34,278 bases of DNA from Opitutus sp. GAS368 (GTDB lineage Bacteria; Verrucomicrobiota; Verrucomicrobiia; Opitutales; Opitutaceae), in NCBI GenBank assembly GCA_945903545.1, contig CAMDOO010000033.1, positions 1 to 34,278 of the forward strand, given 5' to 3'. Below, in pieces: positions 8,427-16,947 of the stretch (position 1 is the stretch's first letter; every line of letters starts with the position of its first letter). The position numbers were made by a program, and so were the translations under genes. The notes beneath the pieces were generated by a model. That model was not told the DNA's origin. It did no database searches and was given only the letters and a program-made list of their open reading frames with translations.

Positions 8427-9281
8427 ATGAAGCTCATCCGCTTTGGTCCGCCCGGCCAGGAAAGGCCCGGCGTCATTTTCCCCGACGGCAGTTGGCGCGA
8501 TGCCAGTGCCTTCACGCCCGACTACACCGGGGAGTTTTTCGGCACCGATGGCCCGGCCCGGCTCGCGCGCTGGGTGGCCCAGCAGGGTTCGGCCCTGCCG
8601 GCAATCCCGCCATCCACCCGCCTCGGCTCCCCGGTCCCCCGGCCGACCAAGATCGTCTGCATCGGCCTGAACTTCACCGATCACGCCAAGGAGTCCGGCA
8701 TGGCGATCCCGACCGAGCCCATCCTCTTCTTCAAGTCGACCTCGGCCCTGACCGGCCCGAACGACGGGCTCGAACTCCCCCGCGGCAGCGTCAAGACCGA
8801 CTGGGAGATCGAGCTGGCGGTCATCGTCGGGAAGCAGGTCCGCTACGTCTCGGAAGCGGAGGCCCCCAGCCATGTCGCCGGTTATTGCCTGCACAACGAC
8901 TACTCCGAGCGGGCCTTCCAGCTCGAGCGCGGCGGGCAGTGGGTCAAGGGCAAGAGCTGCGACACCTTCGCGCCGCTCGGGCCCTTCCTCGCGACCCCCG
9001 ATGAGATTGCCGACGTGAACGCGCTCCGGATGTGGCTCAAGGTAAACGGCCAGACCAAGCAGGACGGCACCACCGCCAACCTCGCCTTCAAGGTCCCATT
9101 TCTCATCAGTTACATCAGCCAGTTCATGACGCTCGAACCGGGCGACGTTATCTCGACCGGCACTCCCGCCGGCGTCGGCCTCGGCTTCAAACCACCGCAA
9201 TATCTGAAAGCCGGCGACGTCGTGGAACTCGGCATCGCCGGCCTCGGCGAACAACGGCAGGTCGTCCGTCCGGCAACCTAG
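8427..9281 (+). CDS. fumarylacetoacetate hydrolase (FAH) family protein, likely 2,4-diketo-3-deoxy-aldonate hydrolase
   Basis: The 284 residues span an N-terminal cap and the FAH fold. The metal ligands are visible as E127 and E129 (DWEIELAVIVG) and D158 (LHNDYSER); H86 lies in NFTDHAKE, and the STGTPAGVG loop is near the end. Members hydrolyse or isomerise C-C bonds next to keto groups, and close relatives are 2,4-diketo-3-deoxy-L-fuconate hydrolases and ureidoglycolate-lyase-like proteins. Lying 13 bases before an aldonate-type transporter and 1.3 kb before an IlvD/Edd-type dehydratase, it most likely cleaves a 2,4-diketo-3-deoxy acid to pyruvate plus glycolate or lactate. The exact substrate is inferred. 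Confidence 0.85.
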   Translation: MKLIRFGPPGQERPGVIFPDGSWRDASAFTPDYTGEFFGTDGPARLARWVAQQGSALPAIPPSTRLGSPVPRPTKIVCIGLNFTDHAKESGMAIPTEPILFFKSTSALTGPNDGLELPRGSVKTDWEIELAVIVGKQVRYVSEAEAPSHVAGYCLHNDYSERAFQLERGGQWVKGKSCDTFAPLGPFLATPDEIADVNALRMWLKVNGQTKQDGTTANLAFKVPFLISYISQFMTLEPGDVISTGTPAGVGLGFKPPQYLKAGDVVELGIAGLGEQRQVVRPAT

Positions 9282-9294
9282 CCCTTTACCCCTC

Positions 9295-10569
9295 ATGCAA
9301 TCATTCCCGACAGCTGTACCCACGCGAGCTCGCTACACGGTGGTGGTCTTTGCGATCTTGCTCGCCATCATCCAGTACATCGATCGGGTCGCGATCTCCC
9401 AAGCGGCGCCCTTCATTTCCAAGGATCTGTCGCTCTCGAAGGAGCAGATGAGCTATATCTTCTCGGCGTTCACCCTGGCTTACGCCCTCTTTGAGATCCC
9501 GACCGGGTATTGGGGCGATCGCATCGGGGCGAAAAAGGTGCTGATCCGGGTGGTCCTCTGGTGGTCGGCCTTCACGGCGTTGACGGGCATGGCCTGGAGC
9601 TATGCTTCGCTGTGGGTGATTCGCTTTCTCTTCGGCGCCGGCGAGGCAGGATGTTTTCCGAACCTGGCGAATGCCTTCAAACGCTGGCTGCCCAAGGAGG
9701 ATCGGTCGCGAGCCAAGGGGATCCTGTGGATGTGTGCGCGCTGGGGTGGAGCGGCGGGGCCGGTGCTGTTTTTCTATCTGCAGCAGTACATGAATTGGCG
9801 GACCACCTTTTATGTCTTTTCGGGACTCGGCGTTGTCTGGGCGGCGATTTTTTACGTCTGGTATCGCGACAACCCCCGGGAGCACCCGTCGGTCAATGCG
9901 GCGGAAGCGGCCCTGCTCCCGGCCGATGAGTCGGCCAGCGCGCAATCGCGGATGCCGTGGGGTAAGCTCGTCCGCTCTCGCACCGCGTGGTGCCTGTGCG
10001 GACAGTATGCCGCGATCGCCTATGGCTGGTATTTTTTCGTGACCTGGTTCCCGACTTACCTGCTGGAGGAGCTTAAGTTCAACATCAAGACGAGCGCATG
10101 GCTGGCCGGCGCGCCGCTGCTCTTGGGCGGATGCGGTTGCTTCCTCGCCGGCTGGATCACGCCGGCGCTCAACCGCTGGCTGGGCAGCGCCAGCAACACC
10201 CGGCGTTATCTGGGCGCCGGCGGATTGTTCGTGGGGGCGGTGTTGCTGCTCGTGTCGACGCAGCTGTCGAATCCCTACCTCGCGGTTGCCGCGATTGCAC
10301 TCACGAGCTTCTCCAACGATCTCGCCATGCCCGGGGCGTGGACGGCCTGTATGGAGTTCGGCGGCAAGTACGTGGGCACGATGGGTGGGGCGATGAACAT
10401 GATGGGAAATCTCGGGGGATTCCTCTCGCCGATTATCCTCGCCCGAGTGGTGACGCCGGGCAACTGGGCGCCGGCCTTTTACATCACTTCGGCCGTGGCG
10501 GTCCTCGGAGCGATCTGCTGGCTGCTGGTCGATACCTCCACTTCGCTTGAAGAACAGGTGAAAGACTGA
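9295..10569 (+). CDS. MFS transporter, anion:cation symporter (hexuronate/aldonate) type
   Basis: A 424-residue inner-membrane protein with about 12 hydrophobic helices. TM1 carries the [10 protein letters not shown] motif and the loop after TM2 is [11 protein letters not shown], both typical of the ACS family (ExuT, GudP, DgoT). [19 protein letters not shown] in the fourth-helix region is also characteristic. Such carriers import hexuronates, glucarate or galactonate with protons. It is 13 bases after the FAH gene and 10 bases before the dehydratase gene, so import of the aldonate consumed by this operon is the obvious role. The substrate is inferred from context. Confidence 0.9.
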   Translation: MQSFPTAVPTRARYTVVVFAILLAIIQYIDRVAISQAAPFISKDLSLSKEQMSYIFSAFTLAYALFEIPTGYWGDRIGAKKVLIRVVLWWSAFTALTGMAWSYASLWVIRFLFGAGEAGCFPNLANAFKRWLPKEDRSRAKGILWMCARWGGAAGPVLFFYLQQYMNWRTTFYVFSGLGVVWAAIFYVWYRDNPREHPSVNAAEAALLPADESASAQSRMPWGKLVRSRTAWCLCGQYAAIAYGWYFFVTWFPTYLLEELKFNIKTSAWLAGAPLLLGGCGCFLAGWITPALNRWLGSASNTRRYLGAGGLFVGAVLLLVSTQLSNPYLAVAAIALTSFSNDLAMPGAWTACMEFGGKYVGTMGGAMNMMGNLGGFLSPIILARVVTPGNWAPAFYITSAVAVLGAICWLLVDTSTSLEEQVKD

Positions 10570-10579
10570 ACACTGGGGC

Positions 10580-12655
10580 ATGTCCACGCCCGCTGATCGC
10601 CACCCAACCGGTTCCCCAGATCCGTCGTCGCGCGCCGCCCGCAAGCCGGAATGCGCGCTCGTCCAGGCCGGTGACACCCTGGATGGCGCGGCCGAGATCT
10701 ACGAGATCAAGACCCACGCGAGCGGTGCGGCCGGCAGCCTGCCGCTGACCGTGGAGATGCTCCGCGACCGCCCCAGCGGGGATATTTTCGGTCTCTCGCA
10801 GAACGCGGGCATGGGTTGGAACCCGTCCGAGGTGGGTCGCCGTCAGTTTCTGATCCTCAGCACCCAAGGGGGCCTGCGCGCGCCGGATGGGCGTCCGATC
10901 GCCCTCGGGTATCACACCGGCCACTGGGAGATCGGCCTGCTGGTGCAGGCGGCCGCGGAGGAATTCCGGCGGCTGCAGACCCTGCCGTTCGCCGCGTACT
11001 GCTCCGATCCGTGCGACGGGCGGACGCAGGGCACGACGGGGATGTTCGACAGCCTCCCGTATCGCAACGACGCCGCGATCATTTTCCGCCGCCTGGCCCG
11101 GTCGCTGCCCCAACGCGTGGGCGTGCTCGGGATCGCGACGTGCGACAAGGGACTGCCCGCGATGCTGATCGCCCTGGCCGGACTCCGCGATCTGCCCGGC
11201 GTGATTGTGCCGGGCGGAGTGACGCTCCCGCCGACGGTCGGCGAGGATGCGGGCGCTGTGCAGACGCTTGGCCTGCGTTTCTCCCAGGGAACGGTCACCC
11301 TGTCGGAAGCCGCTGACCTGGGCTGCCGGGCCTGTGCGACCCCGGGCGGTGGTTGTCAATTTCTCGGCACGGCGGCGACCGCCCAGGTGGTCGGCGAGGC
11401 GCTCGGGGTTTCGCTGCCGCATTCCGCGCTCGCCCCCTCCGGCCAGCCGGTGTGGCTCGACCTGGCCCGCCGCTCGGCGCGCGCGCTGCACCTGCTGGCC
11501 GAACGCAAGTTCGCGATGCGCGACATCGTGACCCCGGCCAGCATCCGCAATGCGATGGTCGTGCACGCGGCGTTTGGCGGCTCGACGAATCTGCTCCTGC
11601 ACATCCCCGCGATCGCGCACGCGGCCGGGATCCCGCTGCCGACGGTGGAGGATTGGATCGAGGTCAACCGGAAGGTTCCGCGGCTCGTGAGCGTGCTGCC
11701 CAACGGGCCGGTGCATCACCCCACGGTGCGCGTCTTCCTGGCCGGCGGCGTGCCGGAGGTCATGCTGCACCTCCGCCGCCTCGGCCTGCTCGATACCACC
11801 GCGCTGACGGTCACGGGCCAAACGCTCGGCGAGAATCTCGACGCGTGGGAAGCATCAGAACGTCGCGGGCGTTTCCGGGACCTGCTGCGCTCGCTCGATG
11901 GGGTCGAGGCGGACGACGTGATCATGGCGCCGGAACGGGCGAAGGCCCGCGGGCTCACGAGCACGCTGATTTTCCCCCGGGGCAACCTGGCCCCGGAGGG
12001 CTCGGTCGTGAAGGCGACGGCGATCGATCCCTCCGTCGTGGACGCGGACGGGGTGTATCGAAAGGAAGGCCCGGCGCGTGTTTTTGCGAGCGAACCCGCG
12101 GCGATGGCGGCGATCAAGCAGGGGCGGATCCAGGCGGGCGACGTGCTGGTGCTCGCCGGCGTGGGACCGCTCGGCACGGGCATGGAGGAGACCTACCAGG
12201 TCACAAGCGCGTTGAAGAACGTGCCCCACGGCAAACACGTGGCGTTGCTGACGGACGCGCGGTTCTCTGGCGTGTCGACGGGCGCCTGCATCGGGCATGT
12301 CGGACCGGAGGGCCTGGCGGGTGGACCGATCGGCAAGCTGGCCGACGGCGACACCATCCGCATTGAACTGGATCGCGTGGCGATGTGCGGGACGATCGAT
12401 TTGGTCGGCGAAGGCGACCGGCGCTTCTCCCCGGAGGAAGGCGCCCGCGTGCTGGCCCTGCGGGCGACGCGGGCCGACCTGGCGCCGCACAAGGCGCTGC
12501 CGGAGGACACCCGGTTGTGGGCGGCACTGCAGGAGGTGAGCGGCGGAACCTGGGGCGGGTGCGTGTACGATCCGGATCGAATCATCGCGGCGCTCAAGGC
12601 GGGCCGCGCGGCGCTGGCTGCGACCCGCCCGGCTCTGCCGCCCGAGAACGCCTAA
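10580..12655 (+). CDS. yjhG: IlvD/Edd-family aldonate dehydratase, YjhG/YagF (D-xylonate dehydratase) type
   Basis: The 691-residue protein matches the YjhG/YagF branch along its length, with a slightly longer N-terminus: [69 protein letters not shown] and [14 protein letters not shown]. Fe-S cluster cysteines are C145, C188 and C259. Enzymes of this group dehydrate D-xylonate (some also other pentonates or hexonates) to the 2-keto-3-deoxy acid. With the FAH hydrolase, MFS carrier and SDR it defines a non-phosphorylating sugar-acid pathway. D-xylonate is the best guess; L-fuconate, D-arabinonate or D-galactonate remain possible. The stop codon overlaps the first unit of a heptamer repeat. Confidence 0.9.
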   Translation: MSTPADRHPTGSPDPSSRAARKPECALVQAGDTLDGAAEIYEIKTHASGAAGSLPLTVEMLRDRPSGDIFGLSQNAGMGWNPSEVGRRQFLILSTQGGLRAPDGRPIALGYHTGHWEIGLLVQAAAEEFRRLQTLPFAAYCSDPCDGRTQGTTGMFDSLPYRNDAAIIFRRLARSLPQRVGVLGIATCDKGLPAMLIALAGLRDLPGVIVPGGVTLPPTVGEDAGAVQTLGLRFSQGTVTLSEAADLGCRACATPGGGCQFLGTAATAQVVGEALGVSLPHSALAPSGQPVWLDLARRSARALHLLAERKFAMRDIVTPASIRNAMVVHAAFGGSTNLLLHIPAIAHAAGIPLPTVEDWIEVNRKVPRLVSVLPNGPVHHPTVRVFLAGGVPEVMLHLRRLGLLDTTALTVTGQTLGENLDAWEASERRGRFRDLLRSLDGVEADDVIMAPERAKARGLTSTLIFPRGNLAPEGSVVKATAIDPSVVDADGVYRKEGPARVFASEPAAMAAIKQGRIQAGDVLVLAGVGPLGTGMEETYQVTSALKNVPHGKHVALLTDARFSGVSTGACIGHVGPEGLAGGPIGKLADGDTIRIELDRVAMCGTIDLVGEGDRRFSPEEGARVLALRATRADLAPHKALPEDTRLWAALQEVSGGTWGGCVYDPDRIIAALKAGRAALAATRPALPPENA

Positions 12656-12715
12656 CGCTTAACGTTTAAATTTTAACGCTTAACTCCGAAAAATTTAGCG
12701 TTCAGCGTTCAAGAA
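12653..12715. repeat. degenerate heptameric tandem repeat
   Basis: Nine consecutive 7-base units are visible: TAACGCT, TAACGTT, TAAATTT, TAACGCT, TAACTCC, then degenerate units ending TTAGCGT, TCAGCGT. The AT-rich array fills nearly the whole gap between the dehydratase and the next SDR and starts on the dehydratase stop codon. Later units resemble the reverse complement of the first, so the transcript could fold. It resembles the short tandem heptamer repeats common between genes in some bacteria. Confidence 0.65.
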
Positions 12716-12720
12716 ATCCT

Positions 12721-13479
12721 ATGTTTTCCCTCATTGATAAAGTTGCCCTCGTCACGGGTGCCGGCTCCGGAATTGGAGCGGCCATCGCTGAGGCATTCGC
12801 GACCGCAGGGGCACAAGTGTTCGTCGCGGACCGCGACGAAGCGGGCGCGCAGGCAACCAGCGCCCGGATTGGCGCCGCGGGCGGCAAGGCGCAGGCGCTC
12901 AAGTTGGACATCACGAGCGACGCAGACATCGCGGCGGCCCGGGCGGCGATCGGGAAGCCGCTCGATATTCTCGTGAACAACGCGGGAGTCGGTGCGGTCG
13001 GGACGATCCTGACCACCTCGACGGCCGATCTGCACCGGCTGCTGGAGGTGAATGTCACGGGGACTTTCCTGGTCACCAAGGCGTTCCTGCCGCCGATGCT
13101 GGAGCGGAAGCGGGGGAGCGTGATCAGCCTGGCGTCCATCGGGGGACTGGTCGGGATTCGGGACCGCTTTGCCTACACCACGTCGAAGTTTGCGATCGTG
13201 GGGATGACGAAGGCGCTCGCGCTCGATCACTCTGCGTCGGGGGTGCGCTTCAATGCGATCTGCCCCTGCCGGGTGGAAACGCCGTTCGTGGCCAAGCGCC
13301 TGGCGGAATACCCCGATCCCGTGGCGGCGCGGCGCGACATGGAGAGCACCCAGCTGGCGGGCCGCATGGCGCGGCCCGACGAGATCGCGGCGGCCGCACT
13401 TTACCTCGCGAGCGATGAGGCGGCGATGGTCACCGGAAGCTCGTTCGTGATCGACAGCGGCTGGAGTGCGGGGAGGTAA
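12721..13479 (+). CDS. SDR, probable 2-keto-3-deoxy-L-fuconate / 2-keto-3-deoxy-aldonate dehydrogenase
   Basis: The 252-residue classical SDR has TGAGSGIG (12-19), acidic D37 after beta-2 (favouring NAD), NNAG (86-89), N111, S139, Y152 and K156. The segment NAICPCRVETPF, YPDP and STQLAGRMARPDEIAAAALYL is characteristic of 2-keto-3-deoxy-L-fuconate 4-dehydrogenase-like SDRs; one residue of the usual CPGRVETP is cysteine here. It would oxidise the dehydratase product to the 2,4-diketo acid that the FAH hydrolase cleaves. ATG follows the heptamer array by 5 bases. Confidence 0.85.
   Translation: MFSLIDKVALVTGAGSGIGAAIAEAFATAGAQVFVADRDEAGAQATSARIGAAGGKAQALKLDITSDADIAAARAAIGKPLDILVNNAGVGAVGTILTTSTADLHRLLEVNVTGTFLVTKAFLPPMLERKRGSVISLASIGGLVGIRDRFAYTTSKFAIVGMTKALALDHSASGVRFNAICPCRVETPFVAKRLAEYPDPVAARRDMESTQLAGRMARPDEIAAAALYLASDEAAMVTGSSFVIDSGWSAGR
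13472..13476 (+). promoter_or_regulatory. Shine-Dalgarno that sets the start of the next SDR
   Basis: GGAGG lies 4 bases before ATG 13481, inside the last codons of the upstream SDR. It favours ATG 13481 over the GTG at 13466 and suggests translational coupling. Clear Shine-Dalgarno sites are uncommon in this window. Confidence 0.6.
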
Positions 13480-13480
13480 G

Positions 13481-14254
13481 ATGGCCGGCAACAACCCCCT
13501 CTTCGACCTCACCGGGCGCATCGCGCTGGTCACCGGCTCGAGCCAGGGCATCGGTCTGGCGCTCGCGCGCGGGCTCGGCCAGGCGGGCGCGTCGCTCGTG
13601 CTCAATGGGCGCGACGAAGGAAAGCTGGCGGCGGCGGCGGACCGGTTGCGCGGGGAGGGGCTCCGCGTCAGCACAGCGGCCTTTGACGTGACTCAGGGCG
13701 CGGCCGCGGAGCAGGCGATCGCGCGGGTGGAGGCGGAAGTGGGGCCGATCGGAATCCTAGTGAACAATGCGGGCATTCAACGCCGCTCACCTCTGGAGGA
13801 AATGTCCGAGACGCAATGGCGGGAGGTGATTGAGACCAACCTGACTAGCGCGTTCATCGTTACCCGCCAGGTCGCACCGCGGATGATTGCGCGCCGCGCC
13901 GGAAAAATCATCAACACGTGTTCCGTCATGAGCGAAGTGTGCCGTCCGACGACCGGGAACTATGCGGCGGCGAAAGGCGGTCTGAAGATGCTGACGCGCG
14001 CGATGGCGACGGAATGGGCGAGGCACAACCTCCAGATCAACGGCATCGGGCCCGGTTATTTCGAAACCGAACTGACGAAACCGCTGATGGAGAACCCGAA
14101 GTTCAACGATTGGATCTGCGCGCGGACCCCGGCGGGACGATGGGGCAAGCTCGAGGAGCTCGTCGGCGCGGCCGTGTTCCTGGCGTCTCCGGCCTCCAAC
14201 TATGTTAACGGCCAGATTATCTACGTCGACGGCGGTCTGCTCGCGGCGATCTGA
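13481..14254 (+). CDS. SDR, gluconate 5-dehydrogenase / 2-deoxy-D-gluconate 3-dehydrogenase type
   Basis: The 257-residue SDR has TGSSQGIG (18-25), R44 after beta-2 (NGRD), NNAGIQRR (95-102), N120, S148, Y161 and K165 (NYAAAK). NNAGIQRRSPLEEM, INTCSVMSEVCRPTTGNYAAAKGGL and GPGYFETELTKPL are typical of the IdnO/KduD-like group that interconverts ketogluconates or 3-deoxy-ketouronates. The role in this operon may be reduction of a keto-aldonate before dehydration. It starts one base after the preceding SDR stops and closes the cytosolic sugar-acid operon. Confidence 0.85.
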   Translation: MAGNNPLFDLTGRIALVTGSSQGIGLALARGLGQAGASLVLNGRDEGKLAAAADRLRGEGLRVSTAAFDVTQGAAAEQAIARVEAEVGPIGILVNNAGIQRRSPLEEMSETQWREVIETNLTSAFIVTRQVAPRMIARRAGKIINTCSVMSEVCRPTTGNYAAAKGGLKMLTRAMATEWARHNLQINGIGPGYFETELTKPLMENPKFNDWICARTPAGRWGKLEELVGAAVFLASPASNYVNGQIIYVDGGLLAAI

Positions 14255-14334
14255 GGGGTTTCAGGTTGCGTCATCCGTCCGTCGGTCCATTTTCCTGCCT
14301 GCTTACCCACCCCAGTCAATTAGCCCTAACCCTC

Positions 14335-14339
14335 GGGAG
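14335..14339 (+). promoter_or_regulatory. Shine-Dalgarno for the first ThuA-like gene
   Basis: GGGAG lies 7 bases before ATG 14347. It supports that start over the longer in-frame extension, because a signal peptide begins exactly there. The ATG five bases earlier is followed at once by a stop. Confidence 0.5.
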
Positions 14340-14346
14340 TCATGAT

Positions 14347-15264
14347 ATGAGAAACCGCATCGCACAAATCCTTGGAATGTCCGTTATGATCGCTGTCACG
14401 CTCGTCGCGCAGCAGCAGCCCGCGGCGCCCGCCCCAGGGCCGGCGACCGCACCGGCTCCAGCCGCCCGCGGTGGACGCGGTGGTGGTGGTGGCGGAGCCC
14501 CGGCGGTGGCGAATCTGAATGGAATGCGCATCTTCATCCGCGCGGGGCTGAAGTCCCATGCCGAAGGCCAGCATGATTACCCGCAGTTCCTGGCGGACTG
14601 GAGTAAACTCCTGACCGATCGCGGCGCGCGGGTCAGCGGCGGGCTTGAAATGCCGAGCGCGAAACAGCTGGCCGCGACGGATGTCGTTGTCTTTTATAAG
14701 GGCGACGCCGGCTACATGACGGATGAGGAGAAGGCGGACTTTGACGCGTACATCAAACGCGGCGGCGGAGTCGTCAGCTTGCACGACGCGCTGTGCGGTC
14801 CCGACCCCGTTTACTTCGCGAGCATCTTCGGCGGGGCCAAGAAGCACGGCGAACAGAATTTCTCCCAAGGCGATATGAAATACACCATCACCGACAAGGC
14901 CGATCCCATCATGCAGGGGATGTCGGACTTCATCCTGCCGAGGGACGAGGCCTTCAAGCTGATGACTTGGGCGCCTACCGGGTTGAAGGTCCTTGCCACG
15001 GTGCCAATGCCGACCGGCGCGGCCGAAGTCATCCCGCAGATCTGGTCGTACGAGCACACCGTGACCGGCGGGCAGCCGGCGCGCTCGTTCGTCTGGATGC
15101 AGGGCCATCTCTACGCCAATTTCAACGATCCGGTGATCAAGGAGATGCTCCTGCGCGGCATTTCCTGGGCCGCCAAGAAGCCGATCGACACCCTGGCCAA
15201 GTCCGTGGCGCGTCAGGGCGGCCGAGGTGTCGGCGGCTCCGACATCGTCGTACCCGCCCCGTAA
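14347..15264 (+). CDS. exported ThuA-like protein with RG-rich linker
   Basis: The 305-residue protein has a signal peptide (about 1-22), a Pro/Ala linker, an RGGRGGGGGG tract (41-50), then a ThuA/glutamine-amidotransferase-like fold: FIRAGLKSHAEGQHDY, DVVVFYKGDAGYMTDEEK, KRGGGVVSLHDALCG, DEAF, and FVWMQGHLYANF near the end. ThuA relatives occur in trehalose and 3-keto-sugar use; the reaction is unsettled. Compared with the next ThuA-like protein it lacks the helical module. A strong hairpin lies shortly after the stop. Confidence 0.85.
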   Translation: MRNRIAQILGMSVMIAVTLVAQQQPAAPAPGPATAPAPAARGGRGGGGGGAPAVANLNGMRIFIRAGLKSHAEGQHDYPQFLADWSKLLTDRGARVSGGLEMPSAKQLAATDVVVFYKGDAGYMTDEEKADFDAYIKRGGGVVSLHDALCGPDPVYFASIFGGAKKHGEQNFSQGDMKYTITDKADPIMQGMSDFILPRDEAFKLMTWAPTGLKVLATVPMPTGAAEVIPQIWSYEHTVTGGQPARSFVWMQGHLYANFNDPVIKEMLLRGISWAAKKPIDTLAKSVARQGGRGVGGSDIVVPAP

Positions 15265-15289
15265 TCGCTCTGGGAGGATATGGTTTGCT

Positions 15290-15317
15290 CCTGCTTCGCT
15301 CCTGCGAGCTAAGCAGG
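15290..15317. repeat. strong hairpin between the two ThuA-like genes
   Basis: Twelve positions pair with one mismatch around a 4-base loop: CCTGCTTCGCTC, CTGC, GAGCTAAGCAGG. There is no T tract, so I do not call an intrinsic terminator. It could stabilise the 3' end of the upstream transcript. Confidence 0.45.
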
Positions 15318-15406
15318 GTAGGCCGTGGTGTTTCAAATTACCTCCTTAGCCCCTTCGGACCGTCCCTTTTCCGTCTGTCCGTCAATCCCGACCGCCGTAG
15401 TCACCC

Positions 15407-16657
15407 ATGAAAATCCGTACGCTCGTGCTAGCGGCGCTTGCCGCTCTCCCCGTCTTCGGCCTCGCGGCCGAACCCAAGCGCGTCCTGGTCGTCGGCGCCT
15501 CCGTAGGCTTCCGGCACGGCTCGATCCCCAACACGGAGAAGCTGCTTCGGGACCTCGCGGCCAAGTCCAATGGCGAGTTCACGGTCACGATGATGTCGGA
15601 CGCACCCGACTATCCGTTCCCCCGCGTGCAGTCCCCGCTGGGTACGACCGGCACAAATGGCGGTCTCGGCGCACCCACGGGATTCCCCGGCACCATCCCG
15701 GGAGCGAGCGCTGAACTGCAGGCCGCCATCGGCAACGCCGCCGGCCCCCGCATGCCTGCCCTGGGCACGGTCACCGCGACGGCGCACACCGCCCTCGTGG
15801 AAGCCAGCTTCAGGACCCCATCCCAAATTGGGGCCCTGGCTTCCGCCTTGGCCACCGCCGAAACCAGCTTGGCGATGGCGCGGGCCGACGCCCTCTCACG
15901 CCTGCAGGCGTCCGCCAACCGGATCACCCCCGCCCAAATCCAAAACCTCGCCGGCAACTTTCCTCCGGCCGCGGGCCGCGGCGGAGCGAATCAAAACCAG
16001 GTCCTCGCCGGGATCTTCCAGACCTTCATGGGACCCGAGGCGCTCAAGAACTACGACGCCATCGTGTTCGTCAGCACCACCGGCAACCTGCCCATACCGG
16101 ACGAAAAAGCATTCCTCGACTGGGTGGCGGCCGGTCATCCCGTGATTGCGCTGCATGCCTCCATGGACCGGGGTGCCGCCACGTCGGATGCGCAGATGGA
16201 GATGCTCGGCGGCGGTGCCCGGTTTGCGGGCCATCCAGGCAACGGCAACCTCCCCCGGAAGATCTACAAGGTTGATGCCACGCACCCGGCCACGAAGGAC
16301 TGGCCGGACGGGGTCGCCATCGTCGACGAGTACTACCAGTTCTACCATATGGGCCCCAGCGGCCGCACCCCCGGGGTCGACTGGAGCAAGGTGCATTCGC
16401 TGCTCGACATGGACTTCGAAGGCACGCGGATGCCGGTGGCTTGGACGAAAATGCACGGCAACGGCCGCGTCTTCTATACCTCGCTGGGTCACCGCGATGA
16501 CGTGGTCCTCCCCTTCGTCAACAACCTCGACTACGGCTACGAGCGCGAAAACGGCAACTGGATCGCACTCGCCTACCAGAAGCACCTGCTCGAAGGCATC
16601 CGCTGGGCGCTCGGTTTCACCGAGGGCGACAGGACCCTCGGCAACCATCCGAAATAA
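15407..16657 (+). CDS. exported ThuA-like protein with internal helical module
   Basis: The 416-residue protein has a signal peptide (about 1-21) and a ThuA fold split in two. The first strand region (RVLVVGASVGFRHGSI) and EFTVTMMSD come before the insert. NYDAIVFVSTTGNLPIPDEKAF, GHPVIALHASMDR, VDEYYQF, PVAWTKMHGNGRVFYTSLGH and LLEGIRWALG follow it. Residues 101-193 are the helical module and RG tail shared with three other exported proteins. ThuA-like domains are usually about 220-280 residues, so the extra length is the insert. It lies 142 bases after its paralogue and probably shares expression. Enzymatic role unknown; context suggests sugar or keto-sugar turnover outside the cytoplasmic membrane. 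Confidence 0.85.
   Translation: MKIRTLVLAALAALPVFGLAAEPKRVLVVGASVGFRHGSIPNTEKLLRDLAAKSNGEFTVTMMSDAPDYPFPRVQSPLGTTGTNGGLGAPTGFPGTIPGASAELQAAIGNAAGPRMPALGTVTATAHTALVEASFRTPSQIGALASALATAETSLAMARADALSRLQASANRITPAQIQNLAGNFPPAAGRGGANQNQVLAGIFQTFMGPEALKNYDAIVFVSTTGNLPIPDEKAFLDWVAAGHPVIALHASMDRGAATSDAQMEMLGGGARFAGHPGNGNLPRKIYKVDATHPATKDWPDGVAIVDEYYQFYHMGPSGRTPGVDWSKVHSLLDMDFEGTRMPVAWTKMHGNGRVFYTSLGHRDDVVLPFVNNLDYGYERENGNWIALAYQKHLLEGIRWALGFTEGDRTLGNHPK
15707..15985 (+). other. shared helical module, copy 2 (in the ThuA fold)
   Basis: Residues 101-193 of the second ThuA-like protein. Landmarks: AHTALVEASFRTP, ALATAETSLAMARADA, LQASANRITPAQIQNL, then AAGRGG. The A(R/H)xAL-to-RAD distance is 36 residues, as in copy 1. 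Confidence 0.8.
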
Positions 16658-16690
16658 GCGGGGTCGATAGCTTGCTCTTCCGCCGCACCC

Positions 16691-16833
16691 AACGTTCGGT
16701 ACTGTCCTGATTTCCGGTAGGGCGGCGACTCCGCTCGCCGCCGGCAATGCCTCCGGCTCCGCATCAACTCGCAGGAAGCCATGGCGCGGAACGGAGTCCG
16801 CGCCCTACCGAAATCAGGACACAACCAAACGTT
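16691..16833. repeat. REPIN-like element: two inverted GTAG-headed REPs within long inverted arms
   Basis: REP 1 on the plus strand (16717-16742) is GTAG, then GGCGGCGA, CTCCGC, TCGCCGCC. REP 2 on the minus strand (16783-16808) is GTAG, then GGCGCGGA, CTCCGT, TCCGCGCC. Both stems are perfect 8-mers and the loops differ by one base. Outside them the arms keep pairing imperfectly (AACGTT, then TGTCCTGATTTC, mirrored on the right), so the whole 143-base element can fold. A GTAG head plus palindrome is the known signature of RAYT-mobilised REP sequences. No RAYT gene is in the window. The rest of 16658-16947 has no gene. Confidence 0.7.
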
Positions 16834-16901
16834 CAGGGACAGATCCGAGGTGCAATGCGCAGTTCCGACTGCCGTCCAAAATGGCGCAGCGATTTTGGCT
16901 T

Positions 16902-16937
16902 CTAGCAGCGCGAGGACGAAGCCCGACACGCTGCTAG
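16902..16937. repeat. hairpin downstream of the NIPSNAP gene
   Basis: CTAGCAGCG and CGCTGCTAG form a perfect 9-bp stem around an 18-base loop, beginning 11 bases past the NIPSNAP stop on the minus strand. There is no T tract. It may act as a 3' end structure for the convergent transcripts. Confidence 0.4.
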
Positions 16938-16947
16938 ATCGTGTGCG

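Noticed and set aside
7716-9323. Minus-strand open frame of 535 codons
   Set aside because: It is antisense to the SDR and FAH-family genes, both of which have full catalytic motifs on the plus strand.
10484-11821. Minus-strand open frame of 445 codons
   Set aside because: It is antisense to the dehydratase cluster-binding region, which is unmistakable on the plus strand.
12653-12715. Tandem array considered as a CRISPR
   Set aside because: The period is 7 bases with no spacers and no cas genes are present; it is a short tandem repeat.
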